DNA of 64,000 nt from Antedon mediterranea (lineage: Eukaryota > Echinodermata > Crinoidea > Comatulida > Antedonidae): assembly GCF_964355755.1 (NCBI RefSeq), contig NC_092671.1:1247001-1311000 (forward strand). Direction: 5' to 3'. The notes below the pieces were generated by a model. It was not told where the DNA came from and ran no database searches. It saw nothing but the letters and a program-made list of their open reading frames with translations. The position numbers were made by a program, and so were the translations under genes. Shown one piece after another: positions 1 to 13,500 of this stretch (positions within the stretch are counted from its first letter, which is position 1; the number at the start of each line of letters is the position of its first letter).

Positions 1-1557
1 GAGCAATTTGTTATTTATAAAAATAAATGGAGCAATTTGTTATTTAATTGGAAACATTTCTGAAATTATAAAGGAATTAAATCCTCTTTGTTGAATAACA
101 TTTGATAATAATTACTAATGTATAATTATGTATAATTGTTTGATAATAATTACTAATGTGTAATTGTTTTATTCATATAAACATTTAATTATATCTGCTG
201 TGATGTTAAATAATTTGATCTCAAATGATGTGACTTGAAAACCCTTTGTTGTAACCAAACCTTGCTCGTGGTAATATGTTCCATAATTTATCTGATGATA
301 CGTATTCGTCTGCAGCATTGTATAAAATCATTCCATATAGTAGCCCAGGGCAAGCATTATAAAGATCAATAAATGCTATCGTGCCTTATTATCGATGACT
401 TTCTACGACGTACAACATGCCCAAGGTTAGATTCCTGTTATAGTACACATGTAGCAATATGTAACACAAGCATTCATTAATTATAATACCTAATTGATTT
501 GTGTAATCTCTGAGACTGTGGAGCTTCAGAAACGCGTCAACCGAGAAATGACAAGGGGAAAGTATTCCTTACTGTGTAAACATTTGGCTCGATTCACTCG
601 GAATACGTCAATATAGGCTGTGGATAACGTGACAAGTATTAATCGATTTGTACGCTCAGATACAAGTGCGACAATATTTAGATAACTTAATGTAAACCAA
701 CGAAAATCCATCATAACTAATAAAGGAACAATATTTAAATAATTTGATATAGTTTTATGAATATATCATATAGTATATTAAAAACCAAAATATATTAATA
801 ATAAGTAGATTTACTGTATAAAGTGAAAATAAATTAGGTATTGGAGTAATTAAAGTATGATAGAACAAGAATAAATAAATAAAGAACGAAGAAAAACACC
901 AAATATATAAATTTATCCATCCTGTAAATTGGCAAGTTTGTGCTAGGGACTGGACTGGATGGCATATACATTGCTGTCATGTGTACAGTAATTGTAAACT
1001 CCACTGGGTTACATCTTGTGTTTATTTGTTTCTTGAGAAGATATCATCACACAGTATTGATAAAAATGATGATTTACTTTTGAAAATTCCTCAACAAGTT
1101 TCTAATGCTATACATGTCGTTTGTAGTAAATGGCAAACATAGTTCTATAACTACTGTAAGTGTAATTCTGTAAATATAATGGTTAATACTCCTTGCATAT
1201 TGATCAGTGTTGTCATTAATTGAATGCATCTTCAATCTAATGTGTTTGTAATGTGCCTTTCAAGAACTTTATAGTTAATTAATTTTGTGAAAATGCAAAA
1301 TTAGAGTCCAGGTTAATAAGTTGGTAAAGTATTACTATGGAATAATATATCTACTTTAAGAATTTAATATTAAGGAATTAGTTTAGTTTTGTCATGTAAC
1401 TATTAGCAACGCTTCTAAAGAGCCATTATAAGATTTTAGTACTAATTTTTACTGAATTCATTAAAAAATGTGACTTTATGGATCTAATATATTAATATGG
1501 TAAGTACTGTATGTATTTAAAACCTTTGCCAAAGATGGATTTGTTTTACTACTAGTG
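1..1557. other. AT-rich non-coding stretch
   Basis: I see no gene here. The DNA is AT-rich with frequent stops in all frames. A short direct repeat (TTGATAATAATTACTAATGT) occurs twice near 104-170. If the sialidase gene starts left of the window, this is part of its first visible intron. Confidence 0.5.
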
Positions 1558-1885
1558 GTGTAAATTCAATTCAAAGCAACATTTATTTAATCCTTTCATA
1601 TACAACATTTATTTCAATGTACAATATATTTTTAAAAATTTAGAAAGAAGAAGGTACAAGCCCAGAAAGATGAAAAACACATCTATCACTGACACAGACA
1701 ATTAAAAAAAAACGAACGAATAAAAAATTGACCGAAGAAAAGTTAATATTTGGAAATAAGATGACTTTTAAGTTTATAGATAAAAATGATTTACTATAAA
1801 CAGAGTTTAAGATGGGGAGTGGCAGAACATTCCAAAAAGTGGGTCCGAAAATCAAAATATATTTACTTTGTCTAATTACCTCCTT
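1558..1885 (-). mobile_element. 3' fragment of a non-LTR retrotransposon (LINE)
   Basis: The minus-strand frame reads into the C-terminal tail typical of LINE reverse transcriptase ORFs: FGPTFWNVLP (about 1815-1850) matches the usual pattern G-P-x-x-W-N-x-L-P, followed by the usual Phe/Lys-rich segment. It ends in a stop at 1640-1642. The 3' flank ends in AATTG/TTGAA-type repeats near 1563, the sort of short tandem tail many LINEs have in place of poly(A). It is 5'-truncated and degenerate. The family is not assigned. Confidence 0.55.
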
Positions 1886-3340
1886 TGCTTCGCTTTATTG
1901 ATAATGTCATTAATATTAATTATTTTTGTCATCCATTTCCAAATTTAAATAAAATGTTATAAATATGTATCACATTTTACATGAATGTGTTTAAGATTGT
2001 AATTAATTACGTAACCTTATTGCGGGAAGAAATTGCGAGTTATGCCCAGTAAAGAGATTACCATTCAGAATGTCAAACTGAACATCATACAAAATGTTCT
2101 AACCTTATAGAATAATACTATTGATGCAAATACAAATATCTATTAAAATAATACATATTTTTATTACGTAAAATCAGGCCCTTGGGTATCAACTATCCAC
2201 TGTAATAATGCAGAACGGTAATAACTAATTTTGTAGCATATACTTACATTTTTACTGGACTAAAAACAATCAATTATAAAAAACAATCTTGATAAAATAA
2301 TAAATATATGATTATATTCAAGGCCACCTTGTACTGCAGTTTCCTAACAATTGATAATTTGAAAAAGTTAATTAAAATAATATAATGATTAATATTATAT
2401 TATGGGATTTGTAAAATTTTGATTGTCTGAAAGGAAAGTGGGACATGTGAAATATGGTTAGCACAATATAGCCTTGACCAATCGATAAGAATTAACGAAC
2501 AGATCAGCAACAAAGTCATTCAAAATCGGGAAAAGAAAAGACGAAGAAAAGCTAAATTCTTGATAAAACAAAAACAGAATATTTACCATGTTTTTGAATG
2601 ATTTTGAGATTTACTGCGAACAATAATTGCTTAGTTTTTGTTATCGATGATTTCTATGTCAACTAGTTACCGAATAAAAATCACATTTCTCATTGTTGTC
2701 ATCATTTACATTTGGTTCGTCAAAGCTATTTCATTTTTGATAAGCATGATTTCAGAAATCAAGATTATGCAATGCAAAAGCCCAGAGGCTTATCCCGATG
2801 TGATGTAATCAAAATCGTAAGCCGTGTCTTGAAATCACTTATTTTGTATTTTAAGTTCATTTTTTACATTTTTTTCTCAAGTTATTCAAGTACTTCATTA
2901 TTATATTAAACACGGAAAACTTTAATACCAAAAGGTGGGTTTAATCAGTGGGTTAGAAATCCAGATGATTTTTTTTTAAGATTAGAATTTGAAGTTTTAT
3001 TTGCATTTATTATGAAATAACTATGCACTACAATAATGCATACTAACTATATTTATGATTGCATATGATTTAACACATTTCCTTATGATCACATAATGAT
3101 GCATACAAAATTGCAATGTAATAGTTGAACCATAATTTGCGAGTTAAAGATAGCTCTAGAGATAATGTTGGAAATTCACAAAATTTGATATAAATTGTGT
3201 TTATATTGGTATTATTTTTATGGAAATAAACTCCTAAAGGTTGCTCACTTTAAATTGCCACACATGCAGCGGAAACACTTACTTCAAAAGAGCAGAAACG
3301 ACACAACTTGAAACTGAGTAGAGAAACCAATCCAATACAG
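1886..3340. other. AT-rich stretch without recognised features
   Basis: Both strands were read; only short shadow ORFs are present. Nothing resembling the RIP-containing N-terminal exon of a sialidase was found. Confidence 0.45.
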
Positions 3341-3358
3341 CTTCAGAACATTGGGAAA

Positions 3359-3755
3359 TCTAGGTTCAAGTCTATTGTCAAACTATGGTACGCCATCAGT
3401 GCATTCAAACATTGGGAAAGCTAGGTTCAAGTCTATTGTCAAACTATGGTACGCCATCAGTGCATTCAAACATTAGGAAATCTAGGTTCAAGTCTATTGT
3501 CAAACTATGGTACGCCATCAGTGCATTCAAACATTGGGAAAGCTAGGTTCTATTCTATTATCAGACTATTGTACGCCAACAGTGCATTAAAACATTGGAA
3601 AAGCTTGGTTTAATTGTATTTTCAGACTATTGTACATCAACAGTGCCTAGCAGAAAGCTAGGTTCAAGTCTATTATCAGACTATGGTACGGAAATAGTGC
3701 ATTTAAAAATTGGAAAAGCTAGGTTTAATTCTATTGTCAGACTATCGAATGAGAT
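3359..3755. repeat. Minisatellite, about 61-bp unit, 7 copies
   Basis: Seven tandem units share a core of CTAGGTTCAAGTCTATTGTC, then CAAACTATGGTACGCCATCA and GTGCATTCAAACATTGGGAA. The first three units are nearly identical. The later ones diverge, and the fifth is shortened near 3645. The short + frame ORF over the array (3595-3801) is a by-product of the repeat. Confidence 0.9.
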
Positions 3756-4611
3756 CAAATTATGCGTCAGTTGTTATGTGTATTTATCATCAATAGTCTA
3801 ATGACATACAAATTTAGAGAAACTTTTTTTCTTTAGAATAATCTGAAAGGAAAAAACCAACATTTGAACCTAAATTTAAGTGATCTTTTGTACAGAAAAT
3901 GTTGCTATGAGAAGTATGTATTCACATTTTAACATTCTAAATTGTACAATATTCTTCTTGACACAAACAACATAAATTTTTTATGGTCACAAGTTATTAA
4001 TATAAGTTAGTGTTATGGTAATTGGTGATATTAACAATTTATATAAATAAAGATGTCTGCATTTAAAAAACAGACTAATTACGCTACAAGATGTCCGCAA
4101 CCAATTTAAATTGAAAACAAGTAGTTGGTACTATATATTGTAATATCTAATTGGTTTATGTTATACATTGAACTTTGTGTTAAGCTCTAAAAGCTTTTAT
4201 GTAACATTAAACAAAAGCTGAAATGTGTAACATACATTCCGTTCTAAAAATAACAATGTAATAATTTAGTAATATCGTCAGGTGTAATTTCACTTCCCTT
4301 TAACATTATGATTGGAGGACGTAAATCAAACGTGATACTGTATGAGTTTAACAACTGCTCTAGGTTTCGCACGTTCCTCGTCAATTGACGCCGTAAACGT
4401 ACTTAAACTTACCAATTAAATTAATATTCACGGTGTTAAATCATGTTTTGGTTAAAGTTGTTAATTTAATAGGCAGAGTCACATAACACCTAGTTATGGG
4501 GGTTTTGTAGATTAGCTTTTTCATAGCTGAATTCAGCATTGCAATGTGTCAGTATGTTTGCCTTTTGCATACAAATAAAAAATGTCAGAAGAAACAGAAA
4601 CATTTTAATTT
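3756..4611. other. Non-coding stretch without recognised features
   Basis: AT-rich, with stops in every frame. I see no gene, repeat or RNA signal in it. Confidence 0.45.
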
Positions 4612-5200
4612 AATGATTTATTTTATTTTTATTTTATTCATTTCGGCAATTAAAACATAAAATAATAATTACAAAAACATAGAAATATATATACATGAAG
4701 TACAAGACATGAAGCCGAGGAGAGACAAAAGCATTAAACAAAACGCTTTCACCGGTAAGGTGTGTCTCTCCAACACAAAAATTACAAATAACAAGAATAT
4801 ATACTAAAATAACATAGACATTTCACAAGATAAAGTTAAAAAGTTTCTCTCCGACATTTAAAATATTGCTTTAGAGATAATTTAAAATTAATAAATGAAC
4901 CATTAACAAAAATATCGCGAATCTCATTGGGTATGGAATTCCAAGTTCTAGTGAATCTGGTCGCGATGCAAAATTTTGACATATCATTACTGGAGCGAAG
5001 ATGCTTGAAAGTGAGGGTGTCATGACGATTATTAACTATGAGTAAATTATAAATAATAGATCTTTGATGATAAAGTAAAACATTGCAAACATATAGAACA
5101 GTATAACAATCTCTAATGGCGATTGTGGATGTGATATCAAGAGTGTCTAGTCTCCCCTCATATGACTGTTCCTGACGACGTTGATTAAAAGATAGTTTAA
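4612..5200 (-). mobile_element. 5'-truncated LINE: reverse transcriptase C-terminus plus 3' UTR
   Basis: A minus-strand frame is open for about 115 codons from about 5185 to a stop at 4836-4838. It has no ATG, so it is a fragment. It carries the LINE C-terminal signature: a TRFTRTWNSIPNEI block with the W-N-S-x-P-x-x-I core, followed by an F-K-L-S-L-K-x-Y-F tail. The 3' UTR holds a C/T-rich stretch and ends at about 4612-4640 in AATAAA-type signals with (AAAAT)n-like repeats. The element family (CR1/L2/Rex-like) is not resolved. It lies directly beside the SINE at 5311. Confidence 0.75.
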
Positions 5201-5310
5201 GATTAAATTATCATCAGCAACAATTTGGTGGAAGTTTGAGAGTGTTTGAAGTATAAGCACCCTTTAGTTTTCACGAAGCAGCAACCGACTAAGCAAAAGA
5301 GCATGCTACT

Positions 5311-5628
5311 GTGAGTGAGTGGCCGAGCGGTTAAGACAGTGGAACCGTAATCACGTAGCCATAACATCGGCAGGGGTTCGAGGCTCACTCACTCCATGGT
5401 TCTGGTGGTAGAATGAGTCTTCTCGGATAAGGACTATAAACCATAGGTCCAGTGTACACAACTTGCTTGTGTGCACTTTAAAGAACCTAGTACATCTTTC
5501 GAGATGAGTAGGGGGTTACCCCGGTGTATTAGTACATCACAGCCACTGATCACCAATTGGGCCCTCTGGGAGATCAGTCTTTGACTGAAGAGGTCACCCA
5601 GTATAAAGATAAAACAAACAAACAAACA
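5311..5628 (+). mobile_element. tRNA-derived SINE, full-length-looking copy
   Basis: The head looks like a tRNA gene. It has an A-box-like TGGCCGAGCGGTTAA at 5320-5334 and a B-box GGGTTCGAGGCTC near 5374-5386, framed by a GTGAGTGAG / CTCACTCAC pairing. The body follows (about 5395-5605), with segments such as GACTATAAACCATAGGTCCA and CACTTTAAAGAACC. It ends in an (ACAA)n tail at 5612-5628. A degenerate second copy lies at about 14190-14450 on the other strand. Confidence 0.85.
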
Positions 5629-5678
5629 ATGGCTACGTAATTACGGTTCCATTAACCGCTCGGCCACTCGCTCGCTCA
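5629..5678 (-). repeat. Inverted partial SINE head
   Basis: The reverse complement of this segment repeats the first ~50 bases of the SINE at 5311 (AGTGGCCGAGCGGTTAA, then GGAACCGTAATTACGTAGCC). It abuts the ACAA tail of that SINE, so the 368-bp unit 5311-5678 is bounded by inverted copies of a tRNA-like head. The head differs from the left copy by a 4-base deletion and a few substitutions. Confidence 0.8.
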
Positions 5679-6338
5679 AATAACAATTTGATTGTAGATT
5701 TGTTTTGATCTATTTGATCATTTTCAAAGTAGAAATTTGCGACAAAGAATACCTGCAGTAAAAATACATCACTGAAAACTAAATGTTATAGACCATCACT
5801 AGTTTGTACATGTATAGTTATGTTGGTAATTACCTAAATAACTTCACTGAAACCAATTTATTAACTTGCAATCAAGATCACATTATTGCTCGTTGCAAGC
5901 GTGTGTGGACTTAACATTGAGTTAAAGTGCATTTGTGAAGAACAGCAAACAATCATTTAGATAACCACTTAGAAAATCATTCAAGTTACCGAACTTATCA
6001 ATTATCGCATAAGATTCCGAACAGATTGCGCATAAATAGAATTACATTGGAGTTGAGTAAACGAGTTAATGAGATTGTTTACATGGTGTTAATTGTTACA
6101 AATTAGAGATGTAACAATGTAAATGTTTTACCTCTTTAGCCTGGATAATGTCTTGCTGGCAGCATACCGAAAGTGGCTTGATCAAATGGACGTGATGTAA
6201 AGCTATTAAGTCTAATAGTGCTACTAATTTAGTAGTAGTACTAAACATGGATGTTTACAATTGTAACAGTTCATGTAACTTTAACTAACTAAGCATCCCA
6301 CTCATTGAATCCAAGTGTATTCACCAATAATGATATCT
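5679..6338. other. Non-coding stretch without recognised features
   Basis: I see no gene or repeat in this AT-rich sequence. Confidence 0.4.
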
Positions 6339-6458
6339 AAGCTCTGTCTACACTATCAAACTTTGTGACAAAAAATGAGGTCATATCACTACCGTATTTG
6401 GTATATAACTCTCATATTTGGGCACATCGCAGTTGTTTTGTCAAACTAGTTTGATTAG
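6339..6458. mobile_element. Fold-back MITE family A, degraded copy
   Basis: Starts with AAGCTCTGTCTACACTATCA and carries the family's internal segments (GACAAAAAATGAGGTCATAT, TTTGGGCACATC). The right inverted arm (TTTTGTCAAACTAGTTTGAT) is cut short before the terminal GTGTAGACAGAGCTT. Compare the intact copy at 17446-17585. Confidence 0.7.
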
Positions 6459-6602
6459 GTTTAGGTATATTTTCAGGTTTTCATGGTGGATCCACTAACT
6501 TTAAAATAGTGGGTTATAGAATGAAGTGGTCAACTTAATGTCCTATCATTGGCATTGAGATTATTTATATTTAAGAAGGGCCTCTTGGATTTTCCACCTA
6601 AT

Positions 6603-6725
6603 GCCTGGTTCCACTAGGACGTAAGCGCAGAGTAACTGATTTGACGAATTCACAACTGTCTCTTGTGATTGATTGGTCAACTCACTTACATTGCTTCTAC
6701 GTTCAAGTCCGTCTCTAGTGAAAAG
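6603..6725. mobile_element. Fold-back MITE family B, degenerate copy
   Basis: An imperfect inverted repeat. Its left arm (GGTTCCACTAGGACGTAAGC) is roughly the reverse complement of its right arm (TTGCTTCTACGTTCAAGTCC). Both resemble the arms of the element at 8423-8518. Confidence 0.5.
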
Positions 6726-7300
6726 TTTTAGGGAATAGGAGTAGTAAAGTGTAAATTCAATATTGCAGTATTTTAAATTATTATATATTCAAAATATAAC
6801 TATGTTTGACTTTAAAATGTATGAATGTGTAAATGTATATAATGTGTATTTCTCCAAAAAAAATATTAATTTTCCTAAAATGCATCAAAACATGAATGTA
6901 AAATAAGCCAAATATTAGAATTGTACCATTCATTTTGTGTGCAGTTGACATTCAAAATGGGTATATTCTTAATAAATAATTAATAATTGCCCCGAGTGGA
7001 ATGAATGAAGTATATCTATTGAAACCAATAAATTATACACAAGAATACCTTCTCTACAGTTTTTTTAAAAATTGTTGTCATTTTTCACCAAATTAGCAAA
7101 TGTATTTCACTCTAGACATTAAACAAAAGACCTTGAAAATAGTGCACAACGAATGTGATTGTAAATTAGGAATGTACTATTAAACAGTTTGACTACACAG
7201 TAAAATAGTGAAAACATTCGAATAATTAATAGATGCAACCAGAGTAATTTTATAAGAAAATTACAAATCTGAAAGATTTCATCAACTTCTTCTTCTCTAG
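6726..7300. other. Intron sequence 5' of the first visible sialidase exon
   Basis: AT-rich. It ends in a pyrimidine-rich acceptor, TTCTTCTTCTCTAG, at 7287-7300. No upstream exon was recognised. Confidence 0.5.
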
Positions 7301-7530
7301 GACAATGAACCCAGTGCCGATTGTGGACAAGCAGAATGATACTGTCGTATTAATTTTTACGACCTTTCCAACGGAAGTAAATGAAGCAGACATGATCAAG
7401 GAGGAGCATTATCTATGTCGACTGCACGTTATTAAGAGCGTGGACGAAGGAGTGACGTGGTCAAAATCTGTCGACATAACAGAAGAGACACTTGGAAAAC
7501 TTAAAAGGCCACCAAATATATATTCACCAG
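7301..7530 (+). CDS. NEU: Sialidase exon (first visible)
   Basis: The acceptor is TTCTCTAG|G at 7300/7301. The first base completes a split codon, inferred to be Arg, before T-M-N-P. The donor is CACCAG|GTAGTG after 7530, phase 1. It encodes the TMNP strand, the aligned Glu28 (PTEVNE) and the first Asp box. The ATG at 7305 is internal, not a start: the family has 70 or more residues before this point. Confidence 0.92.
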
Positions 7531-10500
7531 GTAGTGTACATAATAATAGATATCGAGTACTCTAACCAAACAATCTAGTTATTATTATCATATATTACAT
7601 AGCCCATGTAAATACATGAACGTGATTGGTTGAAACTGCATCACATGACTTATATTTAACCTCTAAGCAGTCAATATCTGTATAATAATAACAGATATTA
7701 TATAAATATAGATATTATGTACAATAAAATAAACACTCTCTCAAGGACTAGATGTCAAATACAGCTTTCATCTCGACACAAATGATCCCTACCTCGAGCT
7801 GCCAACAAACAGCGGGCAGATACGACCAGTAAAGTTTTCAGTAAAATAATAATTCAAAAAACAATAAAACACTTTACTGCAAAGGAACAATGCTCTTAAA
7901 AATTATCCAATTGTTTACTAAATGACCTACCTACTTCAATAATCAGTCTAACATTCAATTCTTAATATTTGTAAGTTATAGAAATACTAATTGCCAAATT
8001 TTTGTAAATATTATTTTTTATAATAATTGAATAGAGTTCTATTTTTATACTTATCTGAATAACAAATCCTAAGTGAGATCTTAAACCTTTGGCATTCTAA
8101 CTTCAGTAAACATTTTACTTAAAAATAAAACTATATTTTATGGTTAATTGAGTACAGCTTAAATTGTGTAAGATGTTTTATATCTACAAACATGCTGAAG
8201 ACATTACTGATACAAAGTGCTCATATAAATTGTTATCATCGATGCAATAATATAGTTTTTACATACATTAGTAGTACTTCACATAAATGTATATTAGCCA
8301 ATGTCAAATATTTTATACAAGATACGAAACTATGGGCACGATTAGTAAACTAATCAAGGTCTTATGCGGCGGCGACATTTTATATTTTAAAGCCCTTATT
8401 TCGTTATAAACTTTCCATGCCTAAAGCTTGATTCTCACTTGGGTGTACATGCGATGCAAGTGAATTGACCAATCAAATTACTTGCGTCGCCATTACGTCC
8501 TAGTGGGAAACAAGCTTTATGCAATGAGACAAGGGAGTTACATGTTATACATGATATTGTTTGCCTCTATCTTTAATAATTTATATCCTACTATAAATAC
8601 AAAATATTATTATTTTACTAGTATTGTGGTTACTATGGTTACTTTATATATTAGATGTCATAAATATGATTTTTATATAAAGTCAATAAAAAAATATTCT
8701 ATTAAGTCTGTGGATGTTATGCCATGTTTAATAAAAAAAAATTAATTTTCTTGATGAAATAGTAATGTTGAATATATTGATTAATTTTGCAACTTATGGA
8801 TTTAATTTTGATATAAAATTCTATTTTTAGGTCCAGGTCATGGTATTCAATTAAGGTCAGGTCGTTTAATTGTTCCTGGCAATATGACTTGGAAACCTGT
8901 AGAAGGTATGTTGTTGTTTATTTATCATCTACCAGCTAAAAACAAGAGTTTCTTCTTCGGCCGTGGAAGAAACTTCACGCGCTTGTCTTTTAATCATCTC
9001 TAGTCCTTTACATTCATTGGTCACAATCTTTAATTAAATTTCTTTCTAAACAACCCACCTGCTTTAATAGTCTTTACATTAAATGCTTATTAAGTTTTAT
9101 AATACTGTAACACTATTAATTACTTACTTTTATCAGTATCATTCATCTTCATTCATCTGGCTTTCAATGACTTCTATTTCATTCTTTTGCCAGCAACGTC
9201 CATCTACACATATCTACAAAACAATCGGTCACTTGATCTCGATTTCCTCAATTTCTTAATTTTGTGATCAATAAATGACACTGATTACATTCTATAATCA
9301 CTAAATACATGTACAATTTCCTATGCCTCTCTTGTACGACGAAACAAACAATAGAATCACTACAGCAGCGCAATAAATTATTAATTGAATTTTAATATTG
9401 AAATACATAGCTAAGATACATGATTTATATGTGAATAATAATATGATGATGGCTATCAGAATTAGGTACAAAAATTTGATGTTAGAATTTGAAATTAGGA
9501 AAAAAAAAATTTTGGTTAGGATATCAGCAAATCAAGAAGAAGGTTCGAAGTTTGAATATCAGTTGGGGCGATGTCTTCCCATTCTCACAGATTACTTCAT
9601 TGTTATCGTTTCTAAATTAATATCACTTAACTATAATTTATAGTTGTTGTGTGTCTGTATATATTTATTTATACAATATCTATTTCTTTATATTATATTA
9701 TCATTTTATATCATACATTTATATTATATTTTATCCACCAAGTGTATTACAATGTATAAATAATATATGTTTTATCATGTGCAAGATATTGAGTTTATTT
9801 TATCCACCAAGTGTATTACAATGTATAAATAATATATGTTTTATCGTGTGCAAGATATTGAGTTTGAAATCTGTGATTGCTGGACTAATGTGAGTAAGTG
9901 TTGACCAATTATATGGAAGGTCAATCAACAAGCAACCGATCAATATATATAATTACGGTCAACTTAGGAGCAAAAGTCATGTGGTAAATGTTTTTAAAAG
10001 TAGTAATTCTTAGAAAAAAGACATGTAATTATTATAATTATGAACTTAAATTGCATCTCCTTTTAATGTACAGAAAACTGGACACATTCGTAATCTTAAA
10101 ATGGTCCCCTTAATAGAGGTTGTGACCAACATATACATATTCCACGGGAAAATGATTTAACTGTAGTGTGTTGCTATGTGCGTGAGTTTTTAATAATAAT
10201 AATACCAATTTAATATCTTGAAAATAAATTAAATAATATTCATCATAATACAGCAAAAATTGATTAAATCTGAAATTTACATATTTTGTCTATAATTAAA
10301 ATAAATAGAATAAAATTATAAAAATCAATATGGTTAATAATTCTCAAATCATTAATCAAAATTGTCAGCAAATCTATTTCTTGAGTTTCAGTAGTAGCTT
10401 GTTGAATAGGATTAATCAATGTAGGATAGTAACATGCTTTTTATTACTTATTTGTCAGTGTACTTAGATCCTTCAGTGTATTATGATATAAGCCATGTTT

Positions 10501-13500
10501 TTAATTACACTAAGTGCCGTCACTGAAAAATACAACACGACAAACTATAAACAGGAGCAAAATATACAGTTTGCCTAATTTTCAAATTATATAATAAGCC
10601 AAATTATTAATAGAATCTATGTGGATACTAAACAACCATACATTTTTTGAGCTGTCATGTGGGTGGGGTGGGGGCGTTATGGGTAGTTTATGGAGTTGTA
10701 GGGGGTTCAAATAGGGGTTCTTTTTCATGAAAAAAAGTACTTGGTTAATGCTTAAATCAAGTTGAAGTTAAACATTTATTTTAACTTAATCATACTTTCT
10801 GATATTCTATTCATTATTCTTTATTTTAATTTACAGATATTTTAAACTAAGCAATAAACAAACAGAATATCTCAGATGATTTACATTATAATAACTCAAA
10901 GTCTATTTTAAAATGTTTGCCTTCTATATCATAATAATAATCATAAGCATAGGAATGTTTAATTCGCCAATCAGTACACTACTATGTTATGTTAAGTATA
11001 TAAAGTATGTGTATTTATCACAGGGATCATTAGGCTCGGGACTTGTGATTCCATCGTAAAAATATTTTATATAAATGTAACGGAGCGTGGCGCGGGCAAT
11101 CAATTATGCCAAAATGACGTCAGTTTATGTGACAACATTTATTACTGGTGGATTTAAAAAACGATAATGATACACACAAGCACAAAGCGGCTCAACGAAA
11201 GGTAAAAATAGGGACAATGGTGCTAGTCTTTGAAGAGTTTTTAAAAAGTAAAAATGATAAAACAGAATATGAATCATGTATATAGACCAATACACATTGT
11301 GAGTTCTGTTGTAACATTCTGAAGCAATTCAAAGCATCCATTTGATTCTCTGTACTGTATCTCCACGTTATCTCCATATCTAGCGTTAATTGTCATATAA
11401 TATAATGCACATTCTATAATACAGTGTCACATAGGTATCACATATGGATATGTTACAGAATTTACCTATTACAGTCAACTCTGCCAATACCGGACACCTC
11501 TGGGCTGGCCAAATATTTTCAGGAAAGTCTGGTATTCGGAATGTGTTTTTAATGGTAAAAATGAATTTGGTACTATTTGGTATTGGGAGAGTTTCTGGTT
11601 TTCATAGTGTCTGGTATTGGGAGAGTTCACTGTATCCTGTAAAAACCATAGATACAGTACTAAGAATCAGCTAAGCTATGAACTCAAATGTGAAAGAACG
11701 GAAAAACAATGGCCTATTAATGTTCCAACTTGATGTCGTTATTAAAACCTGTTGTGGCATTGCAATGGACATCGTTTTAAAAGCATGCATAGATAATGAC
11801 AACAAACCATTCTATAACAGGGCTGTAGCCACCAGTACATTTGGTAAGGTTTCAACCTGACCACTTTTTCACAGAGGCTTTTGACAACCCAGTAGCTTGA
11901 ACTGAGATTGTTCTCTTTTCTTGCAAAAACAGCACAACTTTATTTCTTGTGGCTATCACTGTATAATACACTATGTTTTTTAGGTTTTACATAGCAGCTT
12001 TTATATTGTTGATTAGTAATTAAAGAATAGCAATACAGTACATAGGAATTATTTTGTTCGGGACACAAATATTGAATGAATATTCCATAAGTGTGACAAT
12101 ATTGTATAACATACAAATACTAGTAAATGAAATTGAACCATTTTTTTTTATTTGATGGTTTCATAAGTAATTTGTATTGCTAATGTTTCTAATTTTCTTA
12201 CCAGTAAGCATTTAAGCTGAGTTCATTCAAAATGGGAGACTGGTATCATTAGTGCGCTCTTGATCTCTTGGCAACACATTTCAAACTGGCAACATGAACA
12301 TTTTTTGTTCAATTCAAACCAACATTATTTTGATTAATTCCTGTATAAAGAGAAAATTAGATAAATATCTTTTCTAATGGACAATTTTAATAATATAGAA
12401 ATAAAGTAGTAAATAAAGTAATAATAATAATATTATAAAAAGAAATGAAATATTAAATGCAGCATATAAAAATATTATTTACATATATACAAAGAGAAAA
12501 AGTAAAATGACACGAATAATATTCATTGTAATGAAGTTAAATGAAACATTTATTCAATTAAACTATAAATATTGTAATTCATAGATAAATATTTTATAAC
12601 ACAGTTTATTTGTTATTTTTAATAAAAAATTAATATTTAGGTCATGAAATAAATAATTCTTTTATATCAAATGAAATAAAAATGTCTCTTGTCATAAATG
12701 ATACTAATTGTGTGAATCTAACAATAAACGCTAATAAAATAAAATATTCCATAGTTTTGGGATCTAAATTAAATTATAATATAGATTGTATGCATCATAA
12801 TTCTATTTTATAGGATTTAACGTTGATCAGTAAGCCTAATCCGATATATTTCTTTTCAGAGGACGGATTTTTTGAGAAGATAACGCAATTTGTAATGACT
12901 CTGTTTGATACATTCTACGGCAGTGAGAATCTTTCAAATATCTTGTACAGCGATGACGGTGGAAATACTTGGCATTTGGGCGGAATTGTTCCGCACACAA
13001 AAGACGACAAGGAAAACTTTATACATTCTAATGAATGCCAGGTAAATTGAAATAATAGATTGGTTCTTGGTCAGATGTTTTGCCCTACTCTAACATAAAG
13101 TAAGACGTAAAGGTGGGACTTGAACCCATGACCTCCAGATCACTAGCCCGTTAACTTGAAATAAATGGTAGATATAATTGTTCTTGGAATGAAGGAATAA
13201 TATAAAATACAAATAAAATATGAAAAATAATAATTATAATATTCAGTATATGATAAAATAAATGAATGAAAAATATGAAATTATACAGTATATGATGAAT
13301 ATAGATGCCTATGTTGATGGTTTTTGCCATTTAGAGTTTACAATATCATACTTGAGGGTGTTAATGGTAATTTGATGTTCAGCAGATAATAATGGTTGCA
13401 ATGATGAACAGTGATAGAGACTAATGATGCTGTTTATATTGATAAAATATTGATGAAACTATAAACGGAAAAGTGTTGATGGAGATTCATTTATGATTAT

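Larger units (their letters stand above)
8906..12859 (+). other. Sialidase intron (3.95 kb)
   Basis: Holds a 70-bp tandem duplication (9727-9868), a G-run tract (10661-10683), a TA-flanked fold-back element (11472-11632) and a copy of interspersed repeat C (11815-11966). The short ORFs at 8482, 9398, 9651, 11444 and 11678 show no family features. Confidence 0.6.

Noticed and set aside
7025-7070. RIP-like peptide (Y-T-R-I-P-S-L) on + strand, possible sialidase first exon
   Set aside because: The frame is closed by stops within about 20 codons on both sides and has no donor in the required phase; likely chance. A similar R-I-P-A at 5746 fails the same way.
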